A stretch of DNA of 5,310 bases from Pseudomonadota bacterium (GTDB lineage Bacteria > Pseudomonadota > Gammaproteobacteria > UBA1113). The position numbers were made by a program, and so were the translations under genes. Every line of letters starts with the position of its first letter. The stretch's first letter is position 1. Under the pieces are notes generated by a model. That model was not told the origin of the DNA. It saw nothing but the letters and a program-made list of their open reading frames with translations, and did no database searches. The stretch is from the NCBI GenBank assembly GCA_021782065.1, contig JAJXVQ010000079.1, positions 1 to 5,310 of the forward strand, read 5' to 3'. Of the stretch, positions 1 to 5,241 are shown piece after piece.

Positions 1-1642
1 AAGTTGAATTTGCAGCAACATCACGATTTAGATCGCGCATCACTTGAGCTTCTTCTTGAGAATCTTTTGCTTTGATAGACAAGCTGATCATTCGCGTTTT
101 ACGATCGATGTTCATATACTTAGCCTCGATCTTATCGCCCACATGCAGATGTTCCGCAGCATTCATCACTTTGTCTCTAGAGATGTCGGAAGCGCGTACA
201 TAGCCTTCCACGTCGTCACCTAAATCGATAACAGCACCTTTTTCATCTACGTTCTTAACCGTACCCGCAACTATGCTGCCCTTGGTAAAACGATCCGTGA
301 AGGAACCCACGGGATCTTGTTCTAACTGTTTAATCCCCAAAGAAATGCGTTCGCGTTCCGGATCAACGGCTAATATCACCGCTTCGACCTCTTGCCCTTT
401 CTTGTAATTGCGTATGGCTTTTTCGCCCGGCTCATTCCAAGAAATATCATTCAAATGCACTAAACCATCGATACCGCCTTCCAGACCAATGAACACACCA
501 AAATCGGTAATGGATTTAATAGCCCCTTTAACGCGCTCATTCTTTTCGTGCGTAGTGGCAAAATGATCCCAAGGATTCATCGTGCATTGCTTAATACCCA
601 AAGAAATACGGCGACGGACTTCATCTACTTCCAACACCACCACTTCTATTTCATCGCCTAATTGCACCACTTTACTAGGATGAATATTTTTGTTGGTCCA
701 AGACATTTCTGAAACGTGCACCAAACCTTCCACGCCCTTATCGAGTTCTACAAAGCAACCGTAATCGGCGATATTGGTGACACGTCCTTTCACACGTGAA
801 CCCACTGGATAGCGGTTAACGGTATTAAAGAAAGGATCATCGCCCAATTGTTTCATGCCTAAGGATACGCGTGAACGTTCTTTGTCAAACTTCAGCACGG
901 TCACGGACACTTCTTGTCCTACGGCTAATAATTCGCCCGGATGTTTAACACGAGTCCACGACATATCAGTGATGTGCAACAGGCCATCTATACCGCCTAA
1001 ATCCACAAAAGCACCATAATCGGTTAGGTTTTTCACCACACCCAAGACTACTTGGCCTTCGTATAAACCTTCTAGCAGCGCTTGACGTTCGGTGCTGCCC
1101 TCGGATTCCACCACGGCGCGACGTGATACCACGACGTTATTGCGCTTGGCGTCCATTTTAATCACTTTAAATTCTAATTCTTTGCCTTCTAAGACTACGG
1201 AATCGCGTACAGGACGTACATCGACCAATGAGCCGGGTAAGAATGCGCGTACGGATTGAATATCGACGGTAAAACCACCCTTGACCTTACCGCTGATCAC
1301 ACCCACCACAGTGGCTTGTGAATTATATGCTTTGTCTAGGTCTATCCACGCTTCTAGGCGTTTGGCCTTTTCACGTGATAAACGCGTCTCACCAAAACCA
1401 TCTTCCAAAGCTTCTAGCACGACATCTACGGTATCACCTTCAACGATTTCTAATTCACCCTTATCGTTTAAGAATTGTTCGCGAGAAATAACGCCCTCGG
1501 ATTTAAAACCCGCATCGACAGTAACGTAATCTTTATCAATGCGAACGACTCGCCCCTTGCAAATAGCACCGATTTCTAATTGTTCTTTGGCAAAACTCTG
1601 TTCTAATAAAGAAGCAAATTCACCTTGTTTAATGTTTATCAT
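1..1642 (-). CDS. rpsA: 30S ribosomal protein S1 (C-terminal end cut by window edge)
   Basis: S1 binds mRNA on the 30S subunit and helps recruit and unfold messages, especially those with weak Shine-Dalgarno sequences. The frame is open for 547 codons from ATG at 1642 down to the window edge. E. coli S1 has 557 residues, so only some 10-20 residues and the stop are missing. Translation begins [17 protein letters not shown] and aligns with E. coli S1 at an offset of about four residues. All six S1 (OB-fold) repeats are present, near residues 25-91, 109-175, 196-264, 281-351, 368-438 and 455-524. Recognisable stretches are [36 protein letters not shown] and [12 protein letters not shown]. The first two repeats bind the ribosome and the rest bind RNA (family knowledge). 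The RBS is poor: GGGA six bases before ATG, as is usual for rpsA. It lies downstream of cmk in the same direction, a conserved gammaproteobacterial pairing. No frameshift was seen in the parts translated. Confidence 0.97.
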   Translation of the reverse strand, partial: MINIKQGEFASLLEQSFAKEQLEIGAICKGRVVRIDKDYVTVDAGFKSEGVISREQFLNDKGELEIVEGDTVDVVLEALEDGFGETRLSREKAKRLEAWIDLDKAYNSQATVVGVISGKVKGGFTVDIQSVRAFLPGSLVDVRPVRDSVVLEGKELEFKVIKMDAKRNNVVVSRRAVVESEGSTERQALLEGLYEGQVVLGVVKNLTDYGAFVDLGGIDGLLHITDMSWTRVKHPGELLAVGQEVSVTVLKFDKERSRVSLGMKQLGDDPFFNTVNRYPVGSRVKGRVTNIADYGCFVELDKGVEGLVHVSEMSWTNKNIHPSKVVQLGDEIEVVVLEVDEVRRRISLGIKQCTMNPWDHFATTHEKNERVKGAIKSITDFGVFIGLEGGIDGLVHLNDISWNEPGEKAIRNYKKGQEVEAVILAVDPERERISLGIKQLEQDPVGSFTDRFTKGSIVAGTVKNVDEKGAVIDLGDDVEGYVRASDISRDKVMNAAEHLHVGDKIEAKYMNIDRKTRMISLSIKAKDSQEEAQVMRDLNRDVAANST

Positions 1643-1674
1643 ATAGATTCCCAGACTATACTCTCCGCATTTAT

Positions 1675-1697
1675 GGTTAGGCTTAAAAGCCTTCACC
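1675..1697 (-). promoter_or_regulatory. rpsA: Hairpin in the rpsA translation initiation region
   Basis: AGGC (1679-1682) pairs with GCCT (1689-1692), extendable through the A/T-rich centre, and GGT (1675-1677) pairs with ACC (1695-1697) across a small internal loop. The hairpin lies some 33 to 55 bases upstream of the rpsA ATG. Together with the weak GGGA ribosome site this resembles the known arrangement in which rpsA initiation depends on folded RNA rather than a strong Shine-Dalgarno. The likeness is structural only. Confidence 0.4.
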
Positions 1698-1732
1698 TAA
1701 AAATCAACTGCTATGAGTAGATACAGTCTTTT

Positions 1733-1760
1733 TTGTTATGTGCTTTACAACACGTTTCAA
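1733..1760 (-). promoter_or_regulatory. Weak candidate sigma-70 promoter for rpsA
   Basis: On the minus strand TTGAAA (1760-1755, five of six to the -35 consensus) is followed after 16 bases by TAACAA (1738-1733, three of six to the -10). Transcription would start near 1726, giving a leader of roughly 85 bases. The poor -10 makes this tentative. Readthrough from the cmk promoter is the alternative source of rpsA mRNA. Confidence 0.2.
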
Positions 1761-1770
1761 CTACGATCCC

Positions 1771-1786
1771 GATATTAAAGAATATC
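1771..1786. other. Perfect short palindrome GATATT-aaag-AATATC
   Basis: Six-base perfect arms flank a four-base centre, about 130 bases upstream of the rpsA start. It sits upstream of the candidate rpsA promoter hexamers, so it could be an operator or an RNA hairpin in the cmk-rpsA readthrough transcript. No known regulator site was recognised. Confidence 0.3.
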
Positions 1787-1838
1787 CAGACCAACCATTT
1801 TGAGCAGCAGACAACGCCTGCCCTTATCATAACTACTC

Positions 1839-1861
1839 GCGCTTTCTTAGAAGAAAAACGC
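1839..1861 (-). other. Second hairpin in the cmk-rpsA spacer
   Basis: GCG (1839-1841) and TTTCTT (1843-1848) pair with AAGAAA (1851-1856) and CGC (1859-1861), leaving a tight two-base centre and small bulges. The real loop would be wider. It directly follows the long hairpin in the direction of transcription and includes the T-rich run on the minus strand. It could compete with, or extend, the upstream structure. Confidence 0.3.
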
Positions 1862-1868
1862 ATTGCCC

Positions 1869-1938
1869 TATCCGCTCCCTAGCAGTCGCGGCTCAGTTAT
1901 AAACGACACACCGAGCCGCGACCGTTAGGGAGGAGATA
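1869..1938 (-). repeat. Long imperfect inverted repeat (hairpin) just after cmk
   Basis: The arms 1869-1894 and 1913-1938 pair at 22 of 26 positions around an 18-base loop. The inner 10 bp (GTCGCGGCTC with GAGCCGCGAC) are perfect, and a second perfect block of 7 bp (CTCCCTA with TAGGGAG) lies further out. It begins 22 bases after the cmk stop. On the minus strand a run of five T (1858-1854) follows about 10 bases after the hairpin, too far for a standard intrinsic terminator. It may act as a partial terminator, an mRNA-end stabiliser, or be a small palindromic repeat element. Copy number elsewhere in the genome is unknown. Confidence 0.6.
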
Positions 1939-1960
1939 GAAACAGTCGTTACAATCCAAA

Positions 1961-2650
1961 TCACTTTTCATGCTGGCGCAACTCCCATTGCAACACCACC
2001 TGAGCAAAGACCTCCTTCACCGATAATGTTGTGGTATCGATGATAACAGCGTCTTCGGCAGGCTTTAGAGGTGCAACAGCACGGTTACGATCGCGCTCAT
2101 CTCTTTCGATGATCTGCACAAAAACGTCCTTTAGAGTAACATTTATTGCCCCGGCAAGCAACTGTCTATGACGGCGTACGGCCCTAGCCTCAGGGGAGGC
2201 ATCCAAAAAAATCTTCAGCTTAGCATCAGGAAAGACCACAGTCCCCATATCACGACCGTCGGCAACCAAGCCTTTAGGTTGTCGAAATTGACGCTGGCAG
2301 ACCAATAAAGCAGCTCGTATGGGTGCATGTACCGAGAGTCGTGAGGCCGCAATACCTATCTGCGGATCTCTAATGTTCTCAGTAATATCTTCTTTCTTTA
2401 AATAAACATGCATTATGTCTTCATTGTCTTTTGAAAAAGTAGGCTTTAAGGTGTGGATAAGATCTAATAGTTTATCGCAATCGTCCATAGAAATGGACGC
2501 TTTCTCGGCGGCAAAAGCCACCACTCGATAAATAGCGCCACTGTCTAAAAAATGCCAGTTTAGTTTTTTGGCCAATAAGTGTGCTACGGTTCCTTTACCT
2601 ACCCCCCCCGGCCCATCTATAGTAATCACTGGCACCGCCATATTTTGCAT
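1961..2650 (-). CDS. cmk: Cytidylate kinase (CMP/dCMP kinase)
   Basis: This enzyme transfers the gamma-phosphate of ATP to CMP or dCMP in the cytoplasm, feeding CTP and dCTP pools. The 229 residues match the usual length (E. coli 227). The P-loop GPGGVGKGT is at residues 13-21, LDSGAIYRV at 35-43 contributes to CMP binding, and DGRDMGTVVFPDA at 131-143 carries the conserved Arg133-Asp134. The lid-type segment ERDERDRNR is at 182-190, followed by PLKPAEDAVIIDTTTLS, all hallmarks of bacterial Cmk. The start at 2650 is chosen because AGGGGA (2658-2663) sits seven bases upstream; Met4 at 2641 would be 16 bases away. rpsA follows in the same direction, and a divergent gene starts 92 bases upstream. 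Oddly, the P-loop is encoded across an uninterrupted run of eight G (2602-2609 as C on the plus strand). All key motifs are intact. Confidence 0.97.
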   Translation of the reverse strand: MQNMAVPVITIDGPGGVGKGTVAHLLAKKLNWHFLDSGAIYRVVAFAAEKASISMDDCDKLLDLIHTLKPTFSKDNEDIMHVYLKKEDITENIRDPQIGIAASRLSVHAPIRAALLVCQRQFRQPKGLVADGRDMGTVVFPDAKLKIFLDASPEARAVRRHRQLLAGAINVTLKDVFVQIIERDERDRNRAVAPLKPAEDAVIIDTTTLSVKEVFAQVVLQWELRQHEK

Positions 2651-2678
2651 AACACTATCCCCTGAGCTACCTCTATGC

Positions 2679-2707
2679 TTGTAATAGGCGACATTCTAGC
2701 ATAAAGT
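2679..2707 (+). promoter_or_regulatory. Candidate sigma-70 promoter for the DUF945 gene
   Basis: TTGTAA (2679-2684) and TAAAGT (2702-2707) are separated by exactly 17 bases, each matching consensus at four of six positions. A second -10-like hexamer TATAGT (2715-2720, five of six) lies just downstream but lacks a -35. The spacer overlaps the cmk extended -10, so the two divergent promoters would share DNA. The gene's RBS, AGGAA at 2726-2730, is 12 bases from its ATG, which is rather far. Confidence 0.35.
2693..2701 (-). promoter_or_regulatory. cmk: Candidate extended -10 promoter for cmk
   Basis: The minus strand reads TGC-TAGAAT: an extended -10 TG dinucleotide followed by a hexamer matching TATAAT at five of six positions. 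No good -35 lies at normal spacing, which is typical of extended -10 promoters. The start of transcription would be about 36 bases before the cmk ATG. It overlaps the candidate promoter of the divergent gene. Confidence 0.4.
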
Positions 2708-2742
2708 ATACAGATATAGTTCATTAGGAAAATCACCCGATC

Positions 2743-4224
2743 ATGAAAAAGTCCTTATCCATAGCAGCCCTTATCATCGCCATTATCGCTTGTTTACCTT
2801 TGGTTTCGGGCTTAATCGCTAAAAACCGCTTTGAAGCCTTAACCGCCGAGCTACAGGCGAAAAACCCAAATATACCGATCCAAAGCCAATATCATCTAGG
2901 ATGGTTATCCTCCACCGCCAAGGTCACTTGGGGAAACAATGCCCCGGAAGCACAGTGGCCCGCACTTCAGCATGAGGTCATCATTCACCACGGCCCTATC
3001 GCTTTCTTTCCCGATGCAGAAGGTAAAACACACTTTTTCTTCGGTATTGCCGTGTTGGAGGTACATCTGCCCGAACTCGCTAAAAACAGCTTATTCACAA
3101 TCCATTTTCAAAAGAAAATTTTCAGTGCACTCATCCGCATTCCTTTCGATTTACATTATGCAGCGGATGTACACGCCGCCCTACAAGCCACGGTCAACTT
3201 GGCGAGCAAACCACTATTAAATCTTAATTTAGATCTACTGCAATTGGATTGTAATTTTACGCGCGACTTCAGCCGTGTTAAAGGCCAGCTCTTAGTGCAA
3301 AATTTTAATGTCAATGCCGATTCTAGGGGCTATTTAAACATTCCCAGCATACAAGTGCAAATAAACAACAAAAGAGATCAAGGGGTTTATTTGGGCACTG
3401 AAACAGTCACCCTTCCTGGCATAGATCTGTCGATTCCACCCATACTGCAATTTAAACTACAAGACTTTAACTCTGTTTTTGTGGGCTCACGCCAAAAAAC
3501 GGATATCAGTTACCAAATGACTTTAGGGATAAACCATGCCCTGTACAACAACCAAAATTATGGCCCATTAAATTTCGACTTTCAAATTAATAATTTGAAC
3601 TTTAAAGTATTGGCCGAGATCGAAGAAAAAGTTCGTGTCTATGCTAAGCAAAGCGCCCTGCGGCCAGAAAATACCGGGGATTTACAAAATGCTTTGGCCG
3701 AAGACCTCAAGAAATTAGCGCCTGGTCTAGTGCAAAGTAATACGGAGATAGCGTTGAAACAATTGGAACTATCGATTCCGAACGGCAGCCTCCATTCTCA
3801 GGGAACCGTACGTTTTGTGCAACTGCCTCCTTCCCTCGATAATATAAGCGCGCTGATGCAAGATATAACGTTGTACTATCACTTGGAAATCAGCAAAAGT
3901 TTGGCACAATCCTTTATTGTCGACCTCATAGACAGCAACATAGGGGTGGCCAATAACACTATCGACCCGAATGCTGTTTTAGGGCAATTAGCAAAATTGG
4001 GGCTGCTGCAAGAAAATAGCGATTCTTATAATCTGGAGATTACGATTAAACAAGGCGTACCCTATGTAAACCAACAACCTTTTAATCCAACAATATTGCA
4101 ACAGTTGCAAACGATTGCGGCGCCAGAAGAAGTGCTAACGCCGCCGCCAGCGGTTGCAATACCACCAGCCACCATTGCAGCACCGCAAGCAATTGTGAAT
4201 GGCGCAGCACCAGTAAAACATTAA
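2743..4224 (+). CDS. YdgA/DUF945-family membrane-anchored periplasmic protein
   Basis: The 493 residues resemble E. coli YdgA (502), a DUF945 protein of unknown molecular role. Residues 5-26 form a hydrophobic N-terminal segment after MKKS, consistent with an inner-membrane anchor and periplasmic body. IIAC at 14-17 also fits a minimal lipobox, but hydrophobicity continues past Cys17, so an uncleaved anchor is preferred. Family-like landmarks are YHLGWLSS near 50 (YdgA has YHRGVFSS), HHGP at 82-85 (YdgA DHGP), long beta-rich alternation through the middle, and the closing ITIKQGVPYVNQQPFNP at 433-449, comparable to the YdgA end. The last 34 residues are an Ala/Pro-rich tail ending PVKH, probably disordered. 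The gene is divergent from cmk and probably single-gene; no clear intrinsic terminator was seen after it. Function is not inferred beyond an envelope location. Confidence 0.8.
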   Translation: MKKSLSIAALIIAIIACLPLVSGLIAKNRFEALTAELQAKNPNIPIQSQYHLGWLSSTAKVTWGNNAPEAQWPALQHEVIIHHGPIAFFPDAEGKTHFFFGIAVLEVHLPELAKNSLFTIHFQKKIFSALIRIPFDLHYAADVHAALQATVNLASKPLLNLNLDLLQLDCNFTRDFSRVKGQLLVQNFNVNADSRGYLNIPSIQVQINNKRDQGVYLGTETVTLPGIDLSIPPILQFKLQDFNSVFVGSRQKTDISYQMTLGINHALYNNQNYGPLNFDFQINNLNFKVLAEIEEKVRVYAKQSALRPENTGDLQNALAEDLKKLAPGLVQSNTEIALKQLELSIPNGSLHSQGTVRFVQLPPSLDNISALMQDITLYYHLEISKSLAQSFIVDLIDSNIGVANNTIDPNAVLGQLAKLGLLQENSDSYNLEITIKQGVPYVNQQPFNPTILQQLQTIAAPEEVLTPPPAVAIPPATIAAPQAIVNGAAPVKH

Positions 4225-4237
4225 CAAGGCTAAGATT

Positions 4238-4333
4238 CTAACGCCTAGGATACCGGCCCAAAGCTGTCGCTGCCGTTGTGTCAAACACGCCGTAAATACG
4301 TCCATGTAGGCTCGAGCGCGGCATGGATGCCAT
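4238..4333 (-). repeat. Candidate dispersed repeat with peptide-like minus-strand frame
   Basis: This gene-free stretch follows the DUF945 stop. The minus strand has a short open frame, ATG at 4333 to TAG at 4238, encoding 31 residues beginning MASMPRSSLHGRIYGVF and ending GRYPRR. It has no ribosome site. The peptide looks like one I associate with repeated intergenic sequence that is often called as spurious small genes, but this is from memory and unverified. The DNA holds a perfect GGCAT-gg-ATGCC palindrome (4320-4331), TCCATG/CATGGA arms (4301-4306 and 4322-4327) and a small GTGT-caa-ACAC hairpin (4278-4288). A non-coding repeat unit is the best reading; a real small protein is unlikely. 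Confidence 0.35.
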
Positions 4334-4338
4334 ACCTT

Positions 4339-4361
4339 TATACATAAGTACATTGTATACT
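4339..4361 (+). promoter_or_regulatory. Promoter -10 with overlapping operator-like palindrome
   Basis: TATACT (4356-4361) matches the -10 consensus at five of six positions and lies 39 bases upstream of the ATG at 4401. It overlaps an interrupted palindrome, TATACA (4339-4344) with TGTATA (4354-4359), whose centre holds a second TACAT direct copy (4341-4345 and 4349-4353). No good -35 is present. An operator for the interrupted gene downstream is a reasonable guess; no known regulator is recognised. Confidence 0.3.
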
Positions 4362-4385
4362 AATAGAGCAAAATGAAGGAAGCAA

Positions 4386-4392
4386 AAGGAGG
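4386..4392 (+). promoter_or_regulatory. Strong ribosome binding site AAGGAGG
   Basis: A perfect AAGGAGG lies eight bases before ATG 4401, the strongest translation signal in the window and much better than those of rpsA or the DUF945 gene. It decides that a real gene began at 4401 before the IS arrived. Confidence 0.7.
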
Positions 4393-4400
4393 CTATTAGT

Positions 4401-4475
4401 ATGAATCAGGAATGGATATTGAAAGAAACTATAGTGCCCCCCGAAATTTGGACCAGGGAAAGGAGAAGAGTTTAG
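4401..4475 (+). pseudogene. 5' stub of a gene interrupted by the IS3-family element
   Basis: ATG 4401 follows an ideal Shine-Dalgarno. The host-derived part encodes only MNQEWILKETI (4401-4433). The frame then crosses into the IS left end at about 4435, adds 13 IS-encoded residues and stops at TAG 4473-4475. Eleven residues are too few to identify the family. The remainder of the gene should lie beyond the far end of the IS cluster, outside this window, unless deleted. The alternative that this is simply a 24-residue peptide gene is less likely, because the last half of the frame is IS terminal sequence. Confidence 0.5.
4435..4454 (+). repeat. Left terminal inverted repeat of the IS3-family element
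   Basis: The sequence starts TGCCCCCCGAAATTTGG. The 5'-TG start and the C-run plus TTTGGAC core are usual for IS3-family ends. The partner right repeat is not in the window, so the exact boundary and any target duplication cannot be fixed. Confidence 0.6.
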
Positions 4476-4503
4476 GAGTATACTGAGACCGAGAAGGTCA
4501 AGG

Positions 4504-4827
4504 GTGTACAAAAAAATGTCAAAGAAAAAGAAGCAATGGACAAATAAAGAGAAATTTGTAATAGCGTTAGCGGCGATCCAAAATACAGAAACAGTGGCAG
4601 ACTTGTGCCAAAGGTATCGGGTAGCAGCAAGTCAAGTATACGCCTGGAAAAAAGAGCTATTGGAAAATGGCGAGGTAGCGTTCGAGGGAAAAAATAGCAA
4701 GGGGGCAAATAAAAATGAAAATAGCACGAAGGTTACACAGCAGCTGTATGCCAAGATAGATCAATTGACGGTGGAGAAGGATTTTTTACAGCGTGCATTG
4801 GGAAAGTTCCCCGAGAGCGACGTATAG
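4504..4827 (+). CDS. IS3-family transposase OrfA (DNA-binding subunit)
   Basis: OrfA binds the IS ends and regulates transposition; fused to OrfB by frameshifting it forms the active transposase. The 107-residue frame has a basic N-terminus (KKMSKKKKQW), a helix-turn-helix of the HTH_Tnp_1 type at about residues 13-55 (KEKFVIALAA...VADLCQRYRVAASQVYAWKKEL), and a leucine zipper with heptad leucines 81, 88 and 95. This layout is diagnostic of IS3-family OrfA. Two starts are possible. GTG 4504 has GAAGG six bases upstream. ATG 4516 would give 103 residues beginning MSKKKKQW and has AAGGG 11 bases upstream. A -10-like TATACT (4479-4484) precedes it. The gene is complete, but its partner orfB is broken, so alone it could only act as an inhibitor or be inert. 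Confidence 0.85.
   Translation: MYKKMSKKKKQWTNKEKFVIALAAIQNTETVADLCQRYRVAASQVYAWKKELLENGEVAFEGKNSKGANKNENSTKVTQQLYAKIDQLTVEKDFLQRALGKFPESDV
4800..4806 (+). other. Programmed -1 frameshift heptamer G GGA AAG
   Basis: In the orfA frame the codons GGA AAG are preceded by G, giving the X XXY YYZ slippery pattern in which both tRNAs re-pair after a -1 slip. The fused product would read ...DFLQRALGK then VPRERRIELVNG..., which joins OrfA to OrfB without losing family-like residues. The OrfB frame is open from 4725, so the slip must occur between there and the orfA stop at 4825. A second heptamer, T TTT TTA at 4782-4788, also fits the phase but would replace QRALGK with TACIGK. No convincing downstream stimulatory stem was found. 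Confidence 0.55.
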
Positions 4828-5057
4828 AGCTGGTAAATGGAGAAAATAAGGAATTGAGCGTGCGTCGCCAATGTGAATTACTGGGAATAAATCGCTCCAC
4901 GCTGTACTATAAAAAGCAGGCGATAGATGCAGATGATGTGGAGCTGCTCAATGAGATAAGGGATATATGGGAGCGATACCCATTCTATGGGTATCGCAAA
5001 ATAACGTGCAGCTTACGGGCGCAAGGACGGGATATTAATCGCAAAAAAGTACAGTGA
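4806..5057 (+). pseudogene. IS3-family transposase OrfB, truncated before the DDE domain
   Basis: This frame is -1 relative to orfA, open from 4725 and ended by TGA at 5055-5057. It is reached mainly by frameshifting; the only internal starts are weak (TTG 4854, with GTG 4860 just after it). It encodes the N-terminal HTH region, ELSVRRQCELLGINRSTLYYK, then LNEIRDIWERYPFYGYRKI and GRDINRKKVQ. In full OrfB proteins this last motif is followed by RLM and the rve catalytic core with its DDE triad. All of that is absent: about 83 residues remain of some 270-280. The stop itself appears to straddle the junction with the IS982-like fragment, so this is an insertion break rather than a point mutation. 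Confidence 0.75.
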
Positions 5058-5184
5058 CGCCATGTGCAACTTTTGCCTCATGGTGCCACTAACAAATCAA
5101 ACTGCAATGGCTGATTACCAATCATTTTATTCACAAAAACAGCGACTGTATGGGATAACACTTTCCTAGAGATACGATTTGTAA
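5057..5184 (-). mobile_element. IS982-like element, 3' end only
   Basis: The minus strand holds the last ~35 codons of a transposase (see the pseudogene at 5078-5185) and a short tail. The tail ends on the plus strand as ACGCCATGTGCAACTT from 5057, exactly where IS3 orfB similarity ends. I take this as the element's right terminal repeat. The other boundary, near 5184, is where a third IS-like end begins. Family assignment rests on the transposase C-terminus and is moderate; the exact ends are inferred. Confidence 0.5.
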
Positions 5185-5185
5185 G
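5078..5185 (-). pseudogene. C-terminal fragment of an IS982-like transposase
   Basis: Read on the minus strand, codons from 5185 down to TGA at 5080-5078 give 35 residues, beginning LTNRISRKVLSHTVAV and ending PLQFDLLVAP. The pattern RI-x-RKVLSHT-x-x-x-F-x-NK-x-x-GN-PLQFDLL resembles the C-termini of IS982-family transposases, which are normally about 290 residues; only the final helix region survives. There is no start codon or catalytic residue. A plus-strand reading of the same stretch (35 residues from ATG 5062) has no family features and is taken as a shadow. Confidence 0.55.
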
Positions 5186-5241
5186 GTAGTGTTCACGTAA
5201 CTGTGTCAAAATAAAAAAATAGTTGGAGAAAGTTAGGTGTT

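Larger units (their letters stand above)
1643..1960 (-). promoter_or_regulatory. Non-coding, palindrome-rich spacer and leader between cmk and rpsA
   Basis: This 318-base stretch has no credible gene on either strand. Read on the minus strand from cmk to rpsA, it contains a long imperfect hairpin (1869-1938), a shorter hairpin (1839-1861), a perfect 6-bp palindrome (1771-1786), weak promoter-like hexamers (1733-1760) and a hairpin ending about 33 bases before the rpsA ATG (1675-1697). In enterobacteria rpsA has its own promoters next to cmk, and S1 represses its own mRNA through a folded initiation region lacking a strong Shine-Dalgarno. The structure here is compatible with that, but the sequence is not shown to be homologous to the E. 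coli leader. Confidence 0.6.
4435..5056 (+). mobile_element. IS3-family element, left part only
   Basis: The left end begins with TG followed by a C-run and AAATTTGGACC, the style of terminus seen in IS3-family elements. orfA and orfB follow in the typical phase (orfB in the -1 frame). The element stops at about 5056, inside orfB, where unrelated sequence of an IS982-like element starts. The DDE catalytic core and right end are missing from this window, so this copy could not supply a transposase. A full IS3-family element is usually 1.2-1.5 kb; about 0.62 kb is seen here. Confidence 0.8.

Noticed and set aside
1281..1529. Plus-strand open frame of 82 codons
   Set aside because: It lies wholly antisense within the N-terminal half of rpsA and has no recognisable features.
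1861..1938. Intrinsic terminator for cmk
   Set aside because: The hairpin is strong, but the nearest T-run on the transcribed strand is about 10 bases beyond it, and rpsA transcription from upstream is expected.
2651..2680. tRNA-like stretch GGTAGCTCAGG on the minus strand upstream of cmk
   Set aside because: It resembles a tRNA D-arm, but there is no matching D-stem, anticodon arm, T-arm or acceptor pairing, and the G-run serves as the cmk ribosome site.
2939..3220. Plus-strand open frame of 93 codons
   Set aside because: It is an alternative frame inside the DUF945 gene, with no ribosome site or family motif.
4135..4353. Minus-strand open frame of 72 codons
   Set aside because: It overlaps the DUF945 C-terminus and the repeat region; its Trp/Cys/Arg-rich composition is what antisense of Ala/Pro codons yields.
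4472..4708. Minus-strand open frame of 78 codons
   Set aside because: It is antisense to IS3 orfA, whose helix-turn-helix and zipper are clear.
5062..5169. Plus-strand frame of 35 codons from ATG 5062
   Set aside because: No ribosome site or motif; the opposite strand shows the IS982-like C-terminus in the same bases.
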